Shown here: positions 36,514-43,882 of the stretch, piece by piece | Layout: each line of letters begins with the position of its first letter | Position numbering within the stretch: the stretch's first letter is position 1 | Origin: Terriglobia bacterium | GTDB lineage: Bacteria; Acidobacteriota; Terriglobia; Bryobacterales; Bryobacteraceae | Direction: 5' to 3' | Length of the DNA stretch: 64,000 nt | Assembly (NCBI GenBank): GCA_020073305.1 | Contig: JAIQFK010000020.1 | Span: 1 to 64,000, forward strand | The notes under the pieces: model-generated | Database searches by the model: none | What the model was told of the DNA's origin: nothing | The model's input: only the letters and a program-made list of their open reading frames with translations | Made by a program: the position numbers and the translations under genes

Positions 36514-37860
36514 CTACTGGCCCGGTTCGGCGATGGCAAACAGATGCCGGGCGCCGCGCACAAGCAGCAGATCGCCCGCTAGCGCCGGAGTCGAGAGAAT
36601 CGGCTCACCGATTGGATTCTTGGAGAGCAGTTCATACTGCGGTCCGGCTTTCACGACATACACATCGCCGTCTTCACTCGAAATGTACAGCTTGTTCGCT
36701 GCCGCGATGGGCGACGCGACGAATGAGCCGCCTTCTCCAATGCGCTGCTGGTACACACGAGTCCCGGTCTTCGCTTCGTACGCAGTCAGAATTCCGTTGT
36801 TGCCCACCGTGTAGAGATGCTCGCCGTAGACAATTGGGGAAGGCAGATAGACACCGCCGTGCTGTTTGCTCCAGGCAATCGCGTCGCTCGACTCCTTGCC
36901 GTCCTTGAGCGTCAGGTCGCCGCTTGACCCTACTTTGATCGCATAGATCGGCTGCACGGGCGGATAGCCGGCCGTCACGAAGATGAGGCCGTGCGCGGAG
37001 ACCGGCGTCGTGCACGTGACTTCGGAATTCGGACCCAGGGTCCAAAGTTGTTTGCCGGTGGCGGCGTCGTACCCTCGAATGGCCTTGGTGCCGTTAGTAG
37101 CCACTTCGGCGTGGTCTTTGCCTGCGACGACGGTGGGCGTGCCCCACGACGGAATCTCCGCGCGCGCGGTGCGCCACAATTCCTTGCCGTCTTTCAAATC
37201 GAATGCGGCGATGAATGAGTCTTTCTGGCGGTCGCACTGCAGAATGACCATGTGCTGGTAGATCACCGGTGAACTTGCTGCGCCCCACTCCGAATCCGGA
37301 TCAAAGAACCAACCCGCGTTCTGTAAACCGAGATCTTTCGTCCAGAGCAGCTTTCCCTCGGTGGAGTAGGCGTACAGGCCCTCCGAACCGAAGTAAGCCA
37401 CCACCACTTTTCCGTCCGTCGCGGGCGACGGCGACGCTTGAGACGACTTCGGGTGCCGCTTGGTCCTCGGTACGCCTTCGTGAGCCGTCTGCTCCCACAG
37501 GATCTTTCCGGTTCTCTTATCCACGGCTAGCACATTCCACTTGTGCGGAGAACTGTCGTTGACCGAGTCCGTATCGCCATAGAGCCCGGTGCGGAAGCCT
37601 TGTTTGGGATCGCTGGAGATGGCCGTCGTGACAAAAACGCGATCGCCCCACACCACGGGCGATGAATCCGCAAGTCCGGGGATCTCGGTCTTCCACGCGA
37701 TGTTGGAGCCCTTGACGGCATCCCAGCGAACCGGCGGCTTCGTGCCGTCGCCAAGGCCGGAGCCGCCGGGACCGTGGAACTGCGGCCAATCTCCTGCCAG
37801 TGCCGTGGATAGCGCCAGCGGCAGACCGGCTGCCAGCATCCATAGTTTCGCGCGCGTCAT
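36514..37860 (-). CDS. Secreted PQQ-type beta-propeller repeat protein
   Basis: 448 residues. Signal peptide MTRAKLWMLAAGLPLALSTA, then GDWPQFHGPGGSGLGDGT and successive blades (VDKRTGKILWEQTAHEG, STEGKLLWTKDLGL, FDLKDGKELWRTARAEIP, YDAATGKQLWTLGPNSE). It belongs to the same broad family as the protein at 236-1474. No heme or transmembrane motif. Overlaps the ankyrin gene stop by four bases (ATGA), indicating coupling. Likely periplasmic; no enzymatic activity can be assigned. Confidence 0.88.
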   Translation of the reverse strand: MTRAKLWMLAAGLPLALSTALAGDWPQFHGPGGSGLGDGTKPPVRWDAVKGSNIAWKTEIPGLADSSPVVWGDRVFVTTAISSDPKQGFRTGLYGDTDSVNDSSPHKWNVLAVDKRTGKILWEQTAHEGVPRTKRHPKSSQASPSPATDGKVVVAYFGSEGLYAYSTEGKLLWTKDLGLQNAGWFFDPDSEWGAASSPVIYQHMVILQCDRQKDSFIAAFDLKDGKELWRTARAEIPSWGTPTVVAGKDHAEVATNGTKAIRGYDAATGKQLWTLGPNSEVTCTTPVSAHGLIFVTAGYPPVQPIYAIKVGSSGDLTLKDGKESSDAIAWSKQHGGVYLPSPIVYGEHLYTVGNNGILTAYEAKTGTRVYQQRIGEGGSFVASPIAAANKLYISSEDGDVYVVKAGPQYELLSKNPIGEPILSTPALAGDLLLVRGARHLFAIAEPGQ

Positions 37861-38642
37861 TGGGCTACCGCCTTCTTGAATTTGGATTCCCTGCCGCCCT
37901 GTTTCACCGTGAAGCTCGTGGCGGAATCGAAATCAACCTGCAGTTGAAACTGGGCGTATTCGAATGAAGTAGGACTCTTGGGTTTGGGCGCAAATTCAGG
38001 CTGCCCGGTTGCCTGCAGATACAACTTGCCGTCCTTGACGAATACCTTGATGTCGAAGGGGAGCTGGTCCGTCTTATAGGTGCCGGCATAGGACTCGAGG
38101 ACCTTCGGGTCCACGACAACCGGAGGCGCGGGCTCGTGAGCGCCCGCCTTCTTCAGCAGATCAGCAATGACTCGCTGCTTCTGGTCGAGGGCCATCTCGT
38201 AGGTCTTATCCAATGCTGGCTGGCTCACCTTGCCTTTTGCCAGGACCGCTTGGACCAAGTCGGGGTTTTCTGAGTCCGCCACTGCCGCCAACTCGTCGTC
38301 GGGGCTGCCAGTGCCTTTGGCGATTAACATTTTCGCCACTTCATAATGCTTGCGCTGGACGACGAAGTCGAGGATAGATGCTTTGTAGAATGTATCTTTC
38401 ACGTCGGTGACGGCGCCCTTGTCCAACAGAAACCGAACCACGTCGTCGTGGCCGTTCATGGAGGCCAGGTAGAGCGGGGTTTGTCCGTACTGCGTTTTCG
38501 CCTCGATTGCCGCGCCCTTTTCGCATAGCGCTTTCACCGCTGCAAGGTCCCCTTTGCGCGCAGCGTTAAGCAGGTCGTCGTTGACATCTGCGGCGAACAC
38601 CGCCATGGCGAATCCCAAAACCAGGCCGGCTAAACGTTTCAT
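37857..38642 (-). CDS. Secreted ankyrin-repeat protein with C-terminal beta domain
   Basis: 261 residues. Signal peptide MKRLAGLVLGFAMAVFAA, three to four ankyrin repeats (NAARKGDLAAVKALCEKGA; YGQTPLYLASMNGHDDVVRF; YEVAKMLIAKG), then a C-terminal part starting ESYAGTYKTDQLPFDIKVFV, which resembles the DUF3471-type beta domain found after beta-lactamase-like proteins (YAGTY...G....LQATGQP). Ankyrins mediate protein contacts, here probably in the periplasm. First gene of the trio with the PQQ propeller and nitrilase. Confidence 0.85.
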   Translation of the reverse strand: MKRLAGLVLGFAMAVFAADVNDDLLNAARKGDLAAVKALCEKGAAIEAKTQYGQTPLYLASMNGHDDVVRFLLDKGAVTDVKDTFYKASILDFVVQRKHYEVAKMLIAKGTGSPDDELAAVADSENPDLVQAVLAKGKVSQPALDKTYEMALDQKQRVIADLLKKAGAHEPAPPVVVDPKVLESYAGTYKTDQLPFDIKVFVKDGKLYLQATGQPEFAPKPKSPTSFEYAQFQLQVDFDSATSFTVKQGGRESKFKKAVAQ

Positions 38643-38702
38643 ACAGCCCCCTTCTGAGTCAGTCTACTCAACTCGTGTGGCGGATGGGATGGACGCGGCG
38701 AG

Positions 38703-38775
38703 GTGATGACGGGGGAGATGCACGTGGAGGATCCCGACGGCAACGTGCTCCGGCTGGGACCGGAACCGAAGGAAG
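38703..38775 (+). pseudogene. Remnant of a VOC (glyoxalase/bleomycin-resistance) family gene
   Basis: A short reading gives MTGEMHVEDPDGNVLRLGPE, the hallmark C-terminal strand of glyoxalase/bleomycin-resistance (VOC) proteins, with the metal-ligand-type Glu and the DPDGN turn. Nothing resembling the rest of a VOC protein precedes it, and downstream the frame runs into the opposite-strand ankyrin gene. It is a decayed fragment. Confidence 0.6.
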
Positions 38776-38778
38776 CAC

Positions 38779-39921
38779 TCATGATTTCGATCGACGACGC
38801 AGGCGCACCCTCGCAACGCGCTCGCTCGACGAAGCGTCAACTCTTGCGCCGGCCGCGATCAACAACTCCACGATGGGTGCATAGTCAATCCTAGAGTCAC
38901 TGTGTTCGGCGGACCACAGCGCTTGACCGAGCACCGTGCCGCCGTAGACGTTCACTACTTCGAGAGGAACTCTTCGCTCTAGGAGCAGCTTGATGGTGTC
39001 CAATTGTCCGCCAATCACGGCCCAGTGCAGGCCGGTCTGCCCGTGAAGGTCCTGCGCGGCCATGTCGACATCCCGCTCTAACAGGAACTCGACGACAGTG
39101 GTTCGACCGTACTCACAAGCCCACATGAAGCCGGACTCCATCTGCGCCTTCGTCGCATTCGATTTCAAGCTGCCGTCTTCGTTGAAGAAGTTTTTGACCA
39201 AATCGAGCCGCCCCAATCCGGCGGCTCCCGCGAGGTCCACTTGCGCGCCACGGCTGGCGAGAGTCTCGGCGGCCTGCGGGCGCCCGTTGGCCAGAGCTGC
39301 GGTCAATGGCTGGCATCCTTCTGGAACGCCGTCGAGGGCGGCACCGTAGTCCAGCAAAATCTCGATCAGCGCATTTTGCAGGCCCGCCCGAAGGGGATGA
39401 ACGCTCGCCGCCACCAGGCCCAGAGCCGTGTCCTTGCCGTACGCGTCCGCCACGGCGTCGACCTCGGCTCCGGCCTTGAGAAGAGTTTCCGCGACCTTCA
39501 CGGCGTTCTTTGGAGTCTTCTGGCGAAAATCTTCGACGCCATTGGCCGAAACATAGTGCAAAAGCGTCGCGTGATGCTCGCGCGTCGAACGCGCCCGAAT
39601 CAGCCCTGGGTTTTCGCGCAGCAGCGACTGGAGGGTCGCCACATCGCCAGTGATGATCGCATCCGCTGCGGATTCGAATTTTGAGACAGGGGAATTCTCG
39701 CGAGTCAGCGCTTCGATGTGTTGCGCAAACTTGGGCCAACTCTCGAAACCGTGTTCGCGGGCGATGGTGAATTGGGCATCGGCAAGAGTACGAACCGCGC
39801 GATATCGCTCGATTCGCCGCACCGCTTCGGCATCGCCGTCCCTGCAGCTCTTGACGAGTTCTTTCGCCTGTTTCTTGTATTGCTCCAGGCTGGGGCGAGC
39901 GGGGAGTTTCTTGGCATCCAT
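38779..39921 (-). CDS. Ankyrin-repeat protein (cytoplasmic)
   Basis: 380 residues, no signal peptide. An N-terminal about 75-residue helical segment (LPARPSLEQYKKQAKELVKS; LADAQFTIAREHGFESWPKF) typical of one bacterial ankyrin subgroup is followed by about seven repeats (AADAIITGDVATLQSLLREN; CEYGRTTVVEFLLERDVDM; LHGQTGLHWAVIGGQLDTIK). The last repeat (IVELLIAAGARVDASSSER) is followed by an Arg-rich end. GGAAGG lies before the ATG. Partner unknown. A relic of another gene abuts its 3' end on the opposite strand. Confidence 0.85.
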   Translation of the reverse strand: MDAKKLPARPSLEQYKKQAKELVKSCRDGDAEAVRRIERYRAVRTLADAQFTIAREHGFESWPKFAQHIEALTRENSPVSKFESAADAIITGDVATLQSLLRENPGLIRARSTREHHATLLHYVSANGVEDFRQKTPKNAVKVAETLLKAGAEVDAVADAYGKDTALGLVAASVHPLRAGLQNALIEILLDYGAALDGVPEGCQPLTAALANGRPQAAETLASRGAQVDLAGAAGLGRLDLVKNFFNEDGSLKSNATKAQMESGFMWACEYGRTTVVEFLLERDVDMAAQDLHGQTGLHWAVIGGQLDTIKLLLERRVPLEVVNVYGGTVLGQALWSAEHSDSRIDYAPIVELLIAAGARVDASSSERVARVRLRRRSKS

Positions 39922-39973
39922 TACGACCTTCCTTTCATGACTGCGCCTGGAGTCCGCCCGAGTCAGGCTGAAA

Positions 39974-39990
39974 GAAGGTTCGTAACCTTC
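39974..39990. promoter_or_regulatory. Small inverted repeat upstream of the ankyrin gene
   Basis: GAAGGTT (39974-39980), three bases, AACCTTC (39984-39990). It lies about 53 bases upstream of the ankyrin start in the 182-base gap that separates it from the TAT-exported protein. It may be an operator or a short hairpin; nothing else is seen in the gap. Confidence 0.3.
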
Positions 39991-40103
39991 GGTGTTCGGT
40001 GCAAGGTGGGCACGGCCCTTTCCGCGGACTGGATGCGCCCTTCGCGCTAGGGAGCAGGGTAGCGGTTTTCCAACCCCGAAGTCAATTTCGCCCCAGCGTG
40101 AAA

Positions 40104-41645
40104 CTAAACTCCTTTGCGCCAGTCCTTGTCTGAATTGCTCTTGAGTTGAATAGTCAGGGAGCCGTCAGGGTTCAGAGGTTGGGCGCAGGACCAGCGGATA
40201 GGGTGGCGCACGCCGGCTTTGGCTTCGATCTCGCCGCGCAGGATCAATTTCTGGCCGTCTATGCCGGATGGAAGAATGAACGAAGCCTGCCGCACTTTTC
40301 CGGCGTAAGGCTGTCCGGCGTCGAGCGAGCCGCTCGAGCGGAACTTGCCGTCGGGACTCTCGGCGGTGACGCGGAGGACGCCGGGGATTCCGGCGACGCC
40401 GTTGTTGGCGAAGCCCACGATGATCTCCGCGGTTCCGTAGCGCTTGCGCTGCCAGATCCAGGCCGGGCGCACGCGGTAACCCATCCGCCGCTGAAAGGCG
40501 GGGAAGGCGTTGGGGTAGCGCTCGTGGTAGCGCGCAAGATTGCCGGCTTCGGTCCATAGCGACCAGTAGTTCCCGCCCATATCGAGCACATGCTGCATGC
40601 AGTTCTCGCGCAGATTGATGCCCGCCGCATCCACGGCGATTGTGTCGACGTTGTAATCGCGGTTGTAGCCGTCTTCCATCACCACCGGGAGCCAGGCCGG
40701 GCGGTTCGAGAGCTCTTCGATTTGAATGGGCTCCTCGACCAGCACACTGTCGGAACGCAGCCAGCATCCGGCACGCACCGCCAGGTCGATGACCTCGCGA
40801 TTGCCCACGTTGCTGATGTCCGGCTCCGTATTCACGGCGAGCGGCGTGCGCCGCCACGTTTCGAGCTGCAGCCGCGTCATGGCGACGAACGTCTTTTCCG
40901 CGGTCAGGTAATCATGGAACGGGTTGGGCAGGTCGCTGGTATGGCTTTCGCCCCAGAAGCCGTACTGCATCAGGTCCATCCACTCAATGAGCGGATTTGA
41001 ATCGAGTTCCGCCGCCAGCAGTTCATTCAGCTCGCGGAAGGCTTTCTGGAATTCGGGATGATCGTAGCGCGGCTCGAGCGCATCGAACTCCCGCCCGCCG
41101 CGTTCGAGCTTGCCGATTTTGGCCAGCGGCACGCGATCGCGCAGGAAATCCGGCATGGCAATCTTCGCCGGCTGGATTTCGGGGTTCGAGAGTTGCACGC
41201 GGAAACCCACGCGAAGTCCGCGCTGCCTGGCGGCATCGAGCGTCAATTTCCAGATAGGATGGAGATCGAGCCGGCCGGGGCGGCTCTGGACGTCGCGCCA
41301 GTCGCAGCGGATATAGAGAATGTCGACGAACGGCAGCGACGAGATTTTCTCGACGTGCTGTTCGAGGGTCTCCGCGCCGCGGCGGGCCGCGAGTGATGGG
41401 CCGCTTTCCTCCCAGGTGTAGCCGACCAGTCCGAGGCCCCAGTTGCGAATGTGCCCTTCCGACGGTGTGGTGGCCGCGATGGTGAACCAGCCTTCGTCCT
41501 GATCGATGCCGAACGGACCCTGGTTGAGGCGATTGGTGACGGCGGGACCGGGGCCGAAGTCGTAGCCGTCCCAGCGGTGGGGAGGAACGTCGGCGAGCGC
41601 CAGGGCAGGCGCGGCGCCGAGCAGAGTACGTCGAGAGATTCGCAT
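40104..41645 (-). CDS. TAT-exported TIM-barrel-like glycosidase-type protein (DUF4832/GH-like)
   Basis: About 513 residues. ATG 41645 is used because it starts directly at the twin-arginine signal MRISRRTLLGAAPALALA. The following region reads as a beta/alpha barrel: VDILYIRCDWRDVQSRPGRL, RQRGLRVGFRVQLSNPEIQP, IEWMDLMQYGFWGESHTSDL (an acid residue in WGES could be catalytic), VMEDGYNRDYNVDT, MGGNYWSLWTEAGNLARY. A C-terminal beta domain (AEIIVGFANNGVAGIPG; GVRHPIRWSCAQPLNPDGS) matches DUF4832-like ends of sugar-active proteins. Likely degrades or binds polysaccharide in the periplasm; substrate unknown. Confidence 0.75.
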   Translation of the reverse strand: MRISRRTLLGAAPALALADVPPHRWDGYDFGPGPAVTNRLNQGPFGIDQDEGWFTIAATTPSEGHIRNWGLGLVGYTWEESGPSLAARRGAETLEQHVEKISSLPFVDILYIRCDWRDVQSRPGRLDLHPIWKLTLDAARQRGLRVGFRVQLSNPEIQPAKIAMPDFLRDRVPLAKIGKLERGGREFDALEPRYDHPEFQKAFRELNELLAAELDSNPLIEWMDLMQYGFWGESHTSDLPNPFHDYLTAEKTFVAMTRLQLETWRRTPLAVNTEPDISNVGNREVIDLAVRAGCWLRSDSVLVEEPIQIEELSNRPAWLPVVMEDGYNRDYNVDTIAVDAAGINLRENCMQHVLDMGGNYWSLWTEAGNLARYHERYPNAFPAFQRRMGYRVRPAWIWQRKRYGTAEIIVGFANNGVAGIPGVLRVTAESPDGKFRSSGSLDAGQPYAGKVRQASFILPSGIDGQKLILRGEIEAKAGVRHPIRWSCAQPLNPDGSLTIQLKSNSDKDWRKGV

Positions 41646-41733
41646 AAGCTCAGGTTTCAAGTATCAGGTTTTTAGATTCCTATACTGACACAGGCTCGTG
41701 TCGTGCCGGGGCTTTTGTTTGAAGATAGGAGTT

Positions 41734-42876
41734 ATGAACCGGTCAACCACTGACGCCTCGACTCCCGTGCTTTGGGAACAGTATCCGGATCAGTTCCCGG
41801 TGCGCGCGCACCTCATCTATCTGAACCACGCTGCCGTGACGCCACTGTGCAGGCGCGCGGCGGACGCGATGAAGCATCTGGCGGATGACCAGGTTCAATT
41901 CGGCAGCGTGCATTACGACCAGTGGCTTGCCGTGTACAGCGGCCTGCGGCGCTCCGCGGCGAAGCTCATGGGCGGAGCGGCCGAGGATATTGCGATCGTC
42001 AAGAACACCTCCGAAGGCATCGCCACGATCGCGATGGGATTCGACTGGCGCGCGGGCGACAGGATGGTGGCCTTCGAGGAAGAATTTCCCGCGAATTACT
42101 ATCCCTGGAAGCGCCTGGAGCAGAAGGGCGTCGAGGTAGTGTGGCTATCGGGGTTCGACTCGCTCGAAAAAATCGACGCTGCCTGCCGGGGAGCGCGGAT
42201 GCTCGCCATCAGCTTCGTGCAATATCTGAGCGGCTACCGCGTGGATCTCGAAGCGCTGGGCGAGATTTGCCGGCGCCGCGGGTGTTTCTTTTTGGTGGAC
42301 GCCATCCAGGGCCTCGGCGCGTTTCCGGTGGACGTGCGCCGGTGCGGCATCCACGCGCTGGCCGCCGACGGCCACAAGTGGCTGCTCGGACCCGAAGGCT
42401 GCGGCATCCTTTATATCAACGCAGAGTTGCGCCAGCGCGTGACGCCGGTGGAGTTCGGCTACACCAACGTGGCCCGCTACGCCGACTATGGCACGCGCGA
42501 TATGACGCTGCGGCCGGATGCCGGTCGCTACGAATGCGGCACGCTCAATACGATTGGCTGCTACGGATTGAACGCCGCGATCGAGTTCGTGCTCGAGGTG
42601 GGAGTGGAGCGCATCGCCCCGGCCGTACAGGCGCTGGGCGATCGCATCGCGGACGGGGTCCGCGAGAAGGGTTACGAGGTGCTGGGACGGCGCACGCCCG
42701 CAACGGGAGCGGGCATCGTAAGTTTCCGCAAGGGGGGCGTGGAGAGTGGGAGCATCGTGCATCAATTGAAGCAGCAGCGCATCGTGACGGCCAATCGCGG
42801 CGGCTGGGTACGAACTTCGCCGCATTTTTACATCCGGCCTGAAGAGATCGATCAGATGCTGGCGGAGCTGGGGTAG
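41734..42876 (+). CDS. PLP-dependent class V aminotransferase/cysteine-desulfurase-like enzyme
   Basis: About 380 residues. ATG 41734 follows AGGAG closely. Fold type I motifs: HLIYLNHAAVTPL, KNTSEGIATIAMGF, FEEEFPANYYPW, Asp189 in FFLVDAIQGLGAFPVD and the PLP Lys215 in ADGHKWLLGPEGCGILY, then RYECGTLNT. The loop that carries the active cysteine in IscS-type desulfurases is not evident, so it may act as an aminotransferase, a kynureninase-like enzyme or a selenocysteine-lyase-type enzyme. A TATACT box at 41681-41686 is a candidate -10. It is divergent from the TAT-exported protein. Confidence 0.88.
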   Translation: MNRSTTDASTPVLWEQYPDQFPVRAHLIYLNHAAVTPLCRRAADAMKHLADDQVQFGSVHYDQWLAVYSGLRRSAAKLMGGAAEDIAIVKNTSEGIATIAMGFDWRAGDRMVAFEEEFPANYYPWKRLEQKGVEVVWLSGFDSLEKIDAACRGARMLAISFVQYLSGYRVDLEALGEICRRRGCFFLVDAIQGLGAFPVDVRRCGIHALAADGHKWLLGPEGCGILYINAELRQRVTPVEFGYTNVARYADYGTRDMTLRPDAGRYECGTLNTIGCYGLNAAIEFVLEVGVERIAPAVQALGDRIADGVREKGYEVLGRRTPATGAGIVSFRKGGVESGSIVHQLKQQRIVTANRGGWVRTSPHFYIRPEEIDQMLAELG

Positions 42877-42921
42877 ACAGTTTACGGGCGACCCGAAAAA
42901 ATCAACGGGTTCGTTAAGGAT

Positions 42922-42949
42922 GAGCAACCGCTTCCTTTGGTCGCGGCTC
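42922..42949 (-). repeat. REP-like dispersed repeat, single copy
   Basis: On the minus strand it reads GAGCCGCGACC then AAAGGAAGCGGTTGCTC. The same core occurs at 49902-49969 and 54973-55040. It sits between the aminotransferase and the isomerase genes, in a 137-base gap with no gene. Confidence 0.7.
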
Positions 42950-43013
42950 AGGATGCGACGGGTCGTCGAAGGGTTCGAAACCGCTCGCGCCGGCGTACTA
43001 GAATGATGGGGCC

Positions 43014-43778
43014 ATGCTGCACCTGGGCTGCGTCACCTACAACCTGCTGAAGGATTGGGATCTCGAAACCATCATCCGGAATCTGGAAGCGGCGGGCTAC
43101 GAAGCCGTCGAGCTGCGCACGGGGCACAAGCACGGCGTCGAGCCTTCGCTCAACGAATCTCAGCGAAACCAGATCCGGGAGCGATTCCAGAAATCCAAAG
43201 TCCGGCTGTTGAGTTTTGGCTCGACGTGCGAGTTCGAGTCGCCGGATACGGAGGTGAGGCGAAAGCAGGTCGAGATCGGAATGCAGTGGGTCGATCTGGC
43301 GCACGATACCGGCGCGTGGGGCGTCAAAGTGCGGCCCAACGGCTTGCCGCAGGGCGTGCCGATGGAGACGACCATTGACAACATCGCCGCGAGCCTGCAC
43401 GAGCTGGGTGATTACGGCCTGGGTTACGGGGTGGAGGTCTGGATGGAGGTGCACGGCCCCATCACGCAAAATCCGCCCGTGGCCGCCGCCATCATGAGGG
43501 CGACAAAACATCAAAACGTCGGGGTCTGCTGGAATTCGAATCCGACCGACGTGGTGAGCGGGTCCGTCAAGCCCAGCTTCGAACTGCTGAAACCGTGGAT
43601 TCGTAACGTTCACATTAACGATCTGAGCAATTCGTATCCGTGGCGTGAACTGTTCACGCTGCTGCGCGATTCCGGCTACGAACACTACACGCTCGCGGAA
43701 GTGAATCCGGAGAGCAAAGAGCCGGAGCGATTCCTGCGTTATTACCGCGCGTTGTGGGCGGAGTTGAGCCGGGCGTGA
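43014..43778 (+). CDS. Sugar phosphate isomerase/epimerase-like TIM-barrel protein
   Basis: 254 residues, no signal peptide. AP endonuclease-2-type (xylose isomerase-like) barrel: MLHLGCVTYNLLKDWDLETI, ENLEAAGYEAVELRTGHKHG (the metal-ligand-type Glu in VEL), FGSTCEFESPD, WVDLAHDTGAWGVKVRPNGL, GVEVWMEVHGPITQ, NVGVCWNSNPTD, IRNVHINDLSN and YTLAEVNPESKEP. These carry Glu/Asp/His residues typical of divalent metal ligands in the family. Substrate is unknown. An inverted repeat lies immediately downstream, before the M14 peptidase. Confidence 0.85.
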   Translation: MLHLGCVTYNLLKDWDLETIIRNLEAAGYEAVELRTGHKHGVEPSLNESQRNQIRERFQKSKVRLLSFGSTCEFESPDTEVRRKQVEIGMQWVDLAHDTGAWGVKVRPNGLPQGVPMETTIDNIAASLHELGDYGLGYGVEVWMEVHGPITQNPPVAAAIMRATKHQNVGVCWNSNPTDVVSGSVKPSFELLKPWIRNVHINDLSNSYPWRELFTLLRDSGYEHYTLAEVNPESKEPERFLRYYRALWAELSRA

Positions 43779-43783
43779 GGAAG

Positions 43784-43882
43784 AAAAACGGGGACAGGCA
43801 ACACCGTCCACGCGCCGAACTAGAGGGTCGCTTGAGTTGCGGGTTCGTGCGGCTTGGGACGGTGAAGCCTGTCCCCGTTTTT
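43784..43882. repeat. Long inverted repeat (second REP-like family)
   Basis: AAAAACGGGGACAGGC at 43784-43799 is exactly complementary to GCCTGTCCCCGTTTTT at 43867-43882; the match continues inward to about 27 bases with two mismatches (CACCGTCC / GGACGGTG). About 45 bases separate the arms. It fills the gap between the isomerase and the M14 peptidase and the right arm contains that gene's likely GTG start. A related string (CCTGTCCCC) occurs near 210 by the transposase. Confidence 0.75.

Noticed and set aside
43754-43861. Earlier start of the M14 peptidase
   Set aside because: It begins within the isomerase gene and runs across the inverted repeat, leaving the signal peptide buried about 40 residues inside.
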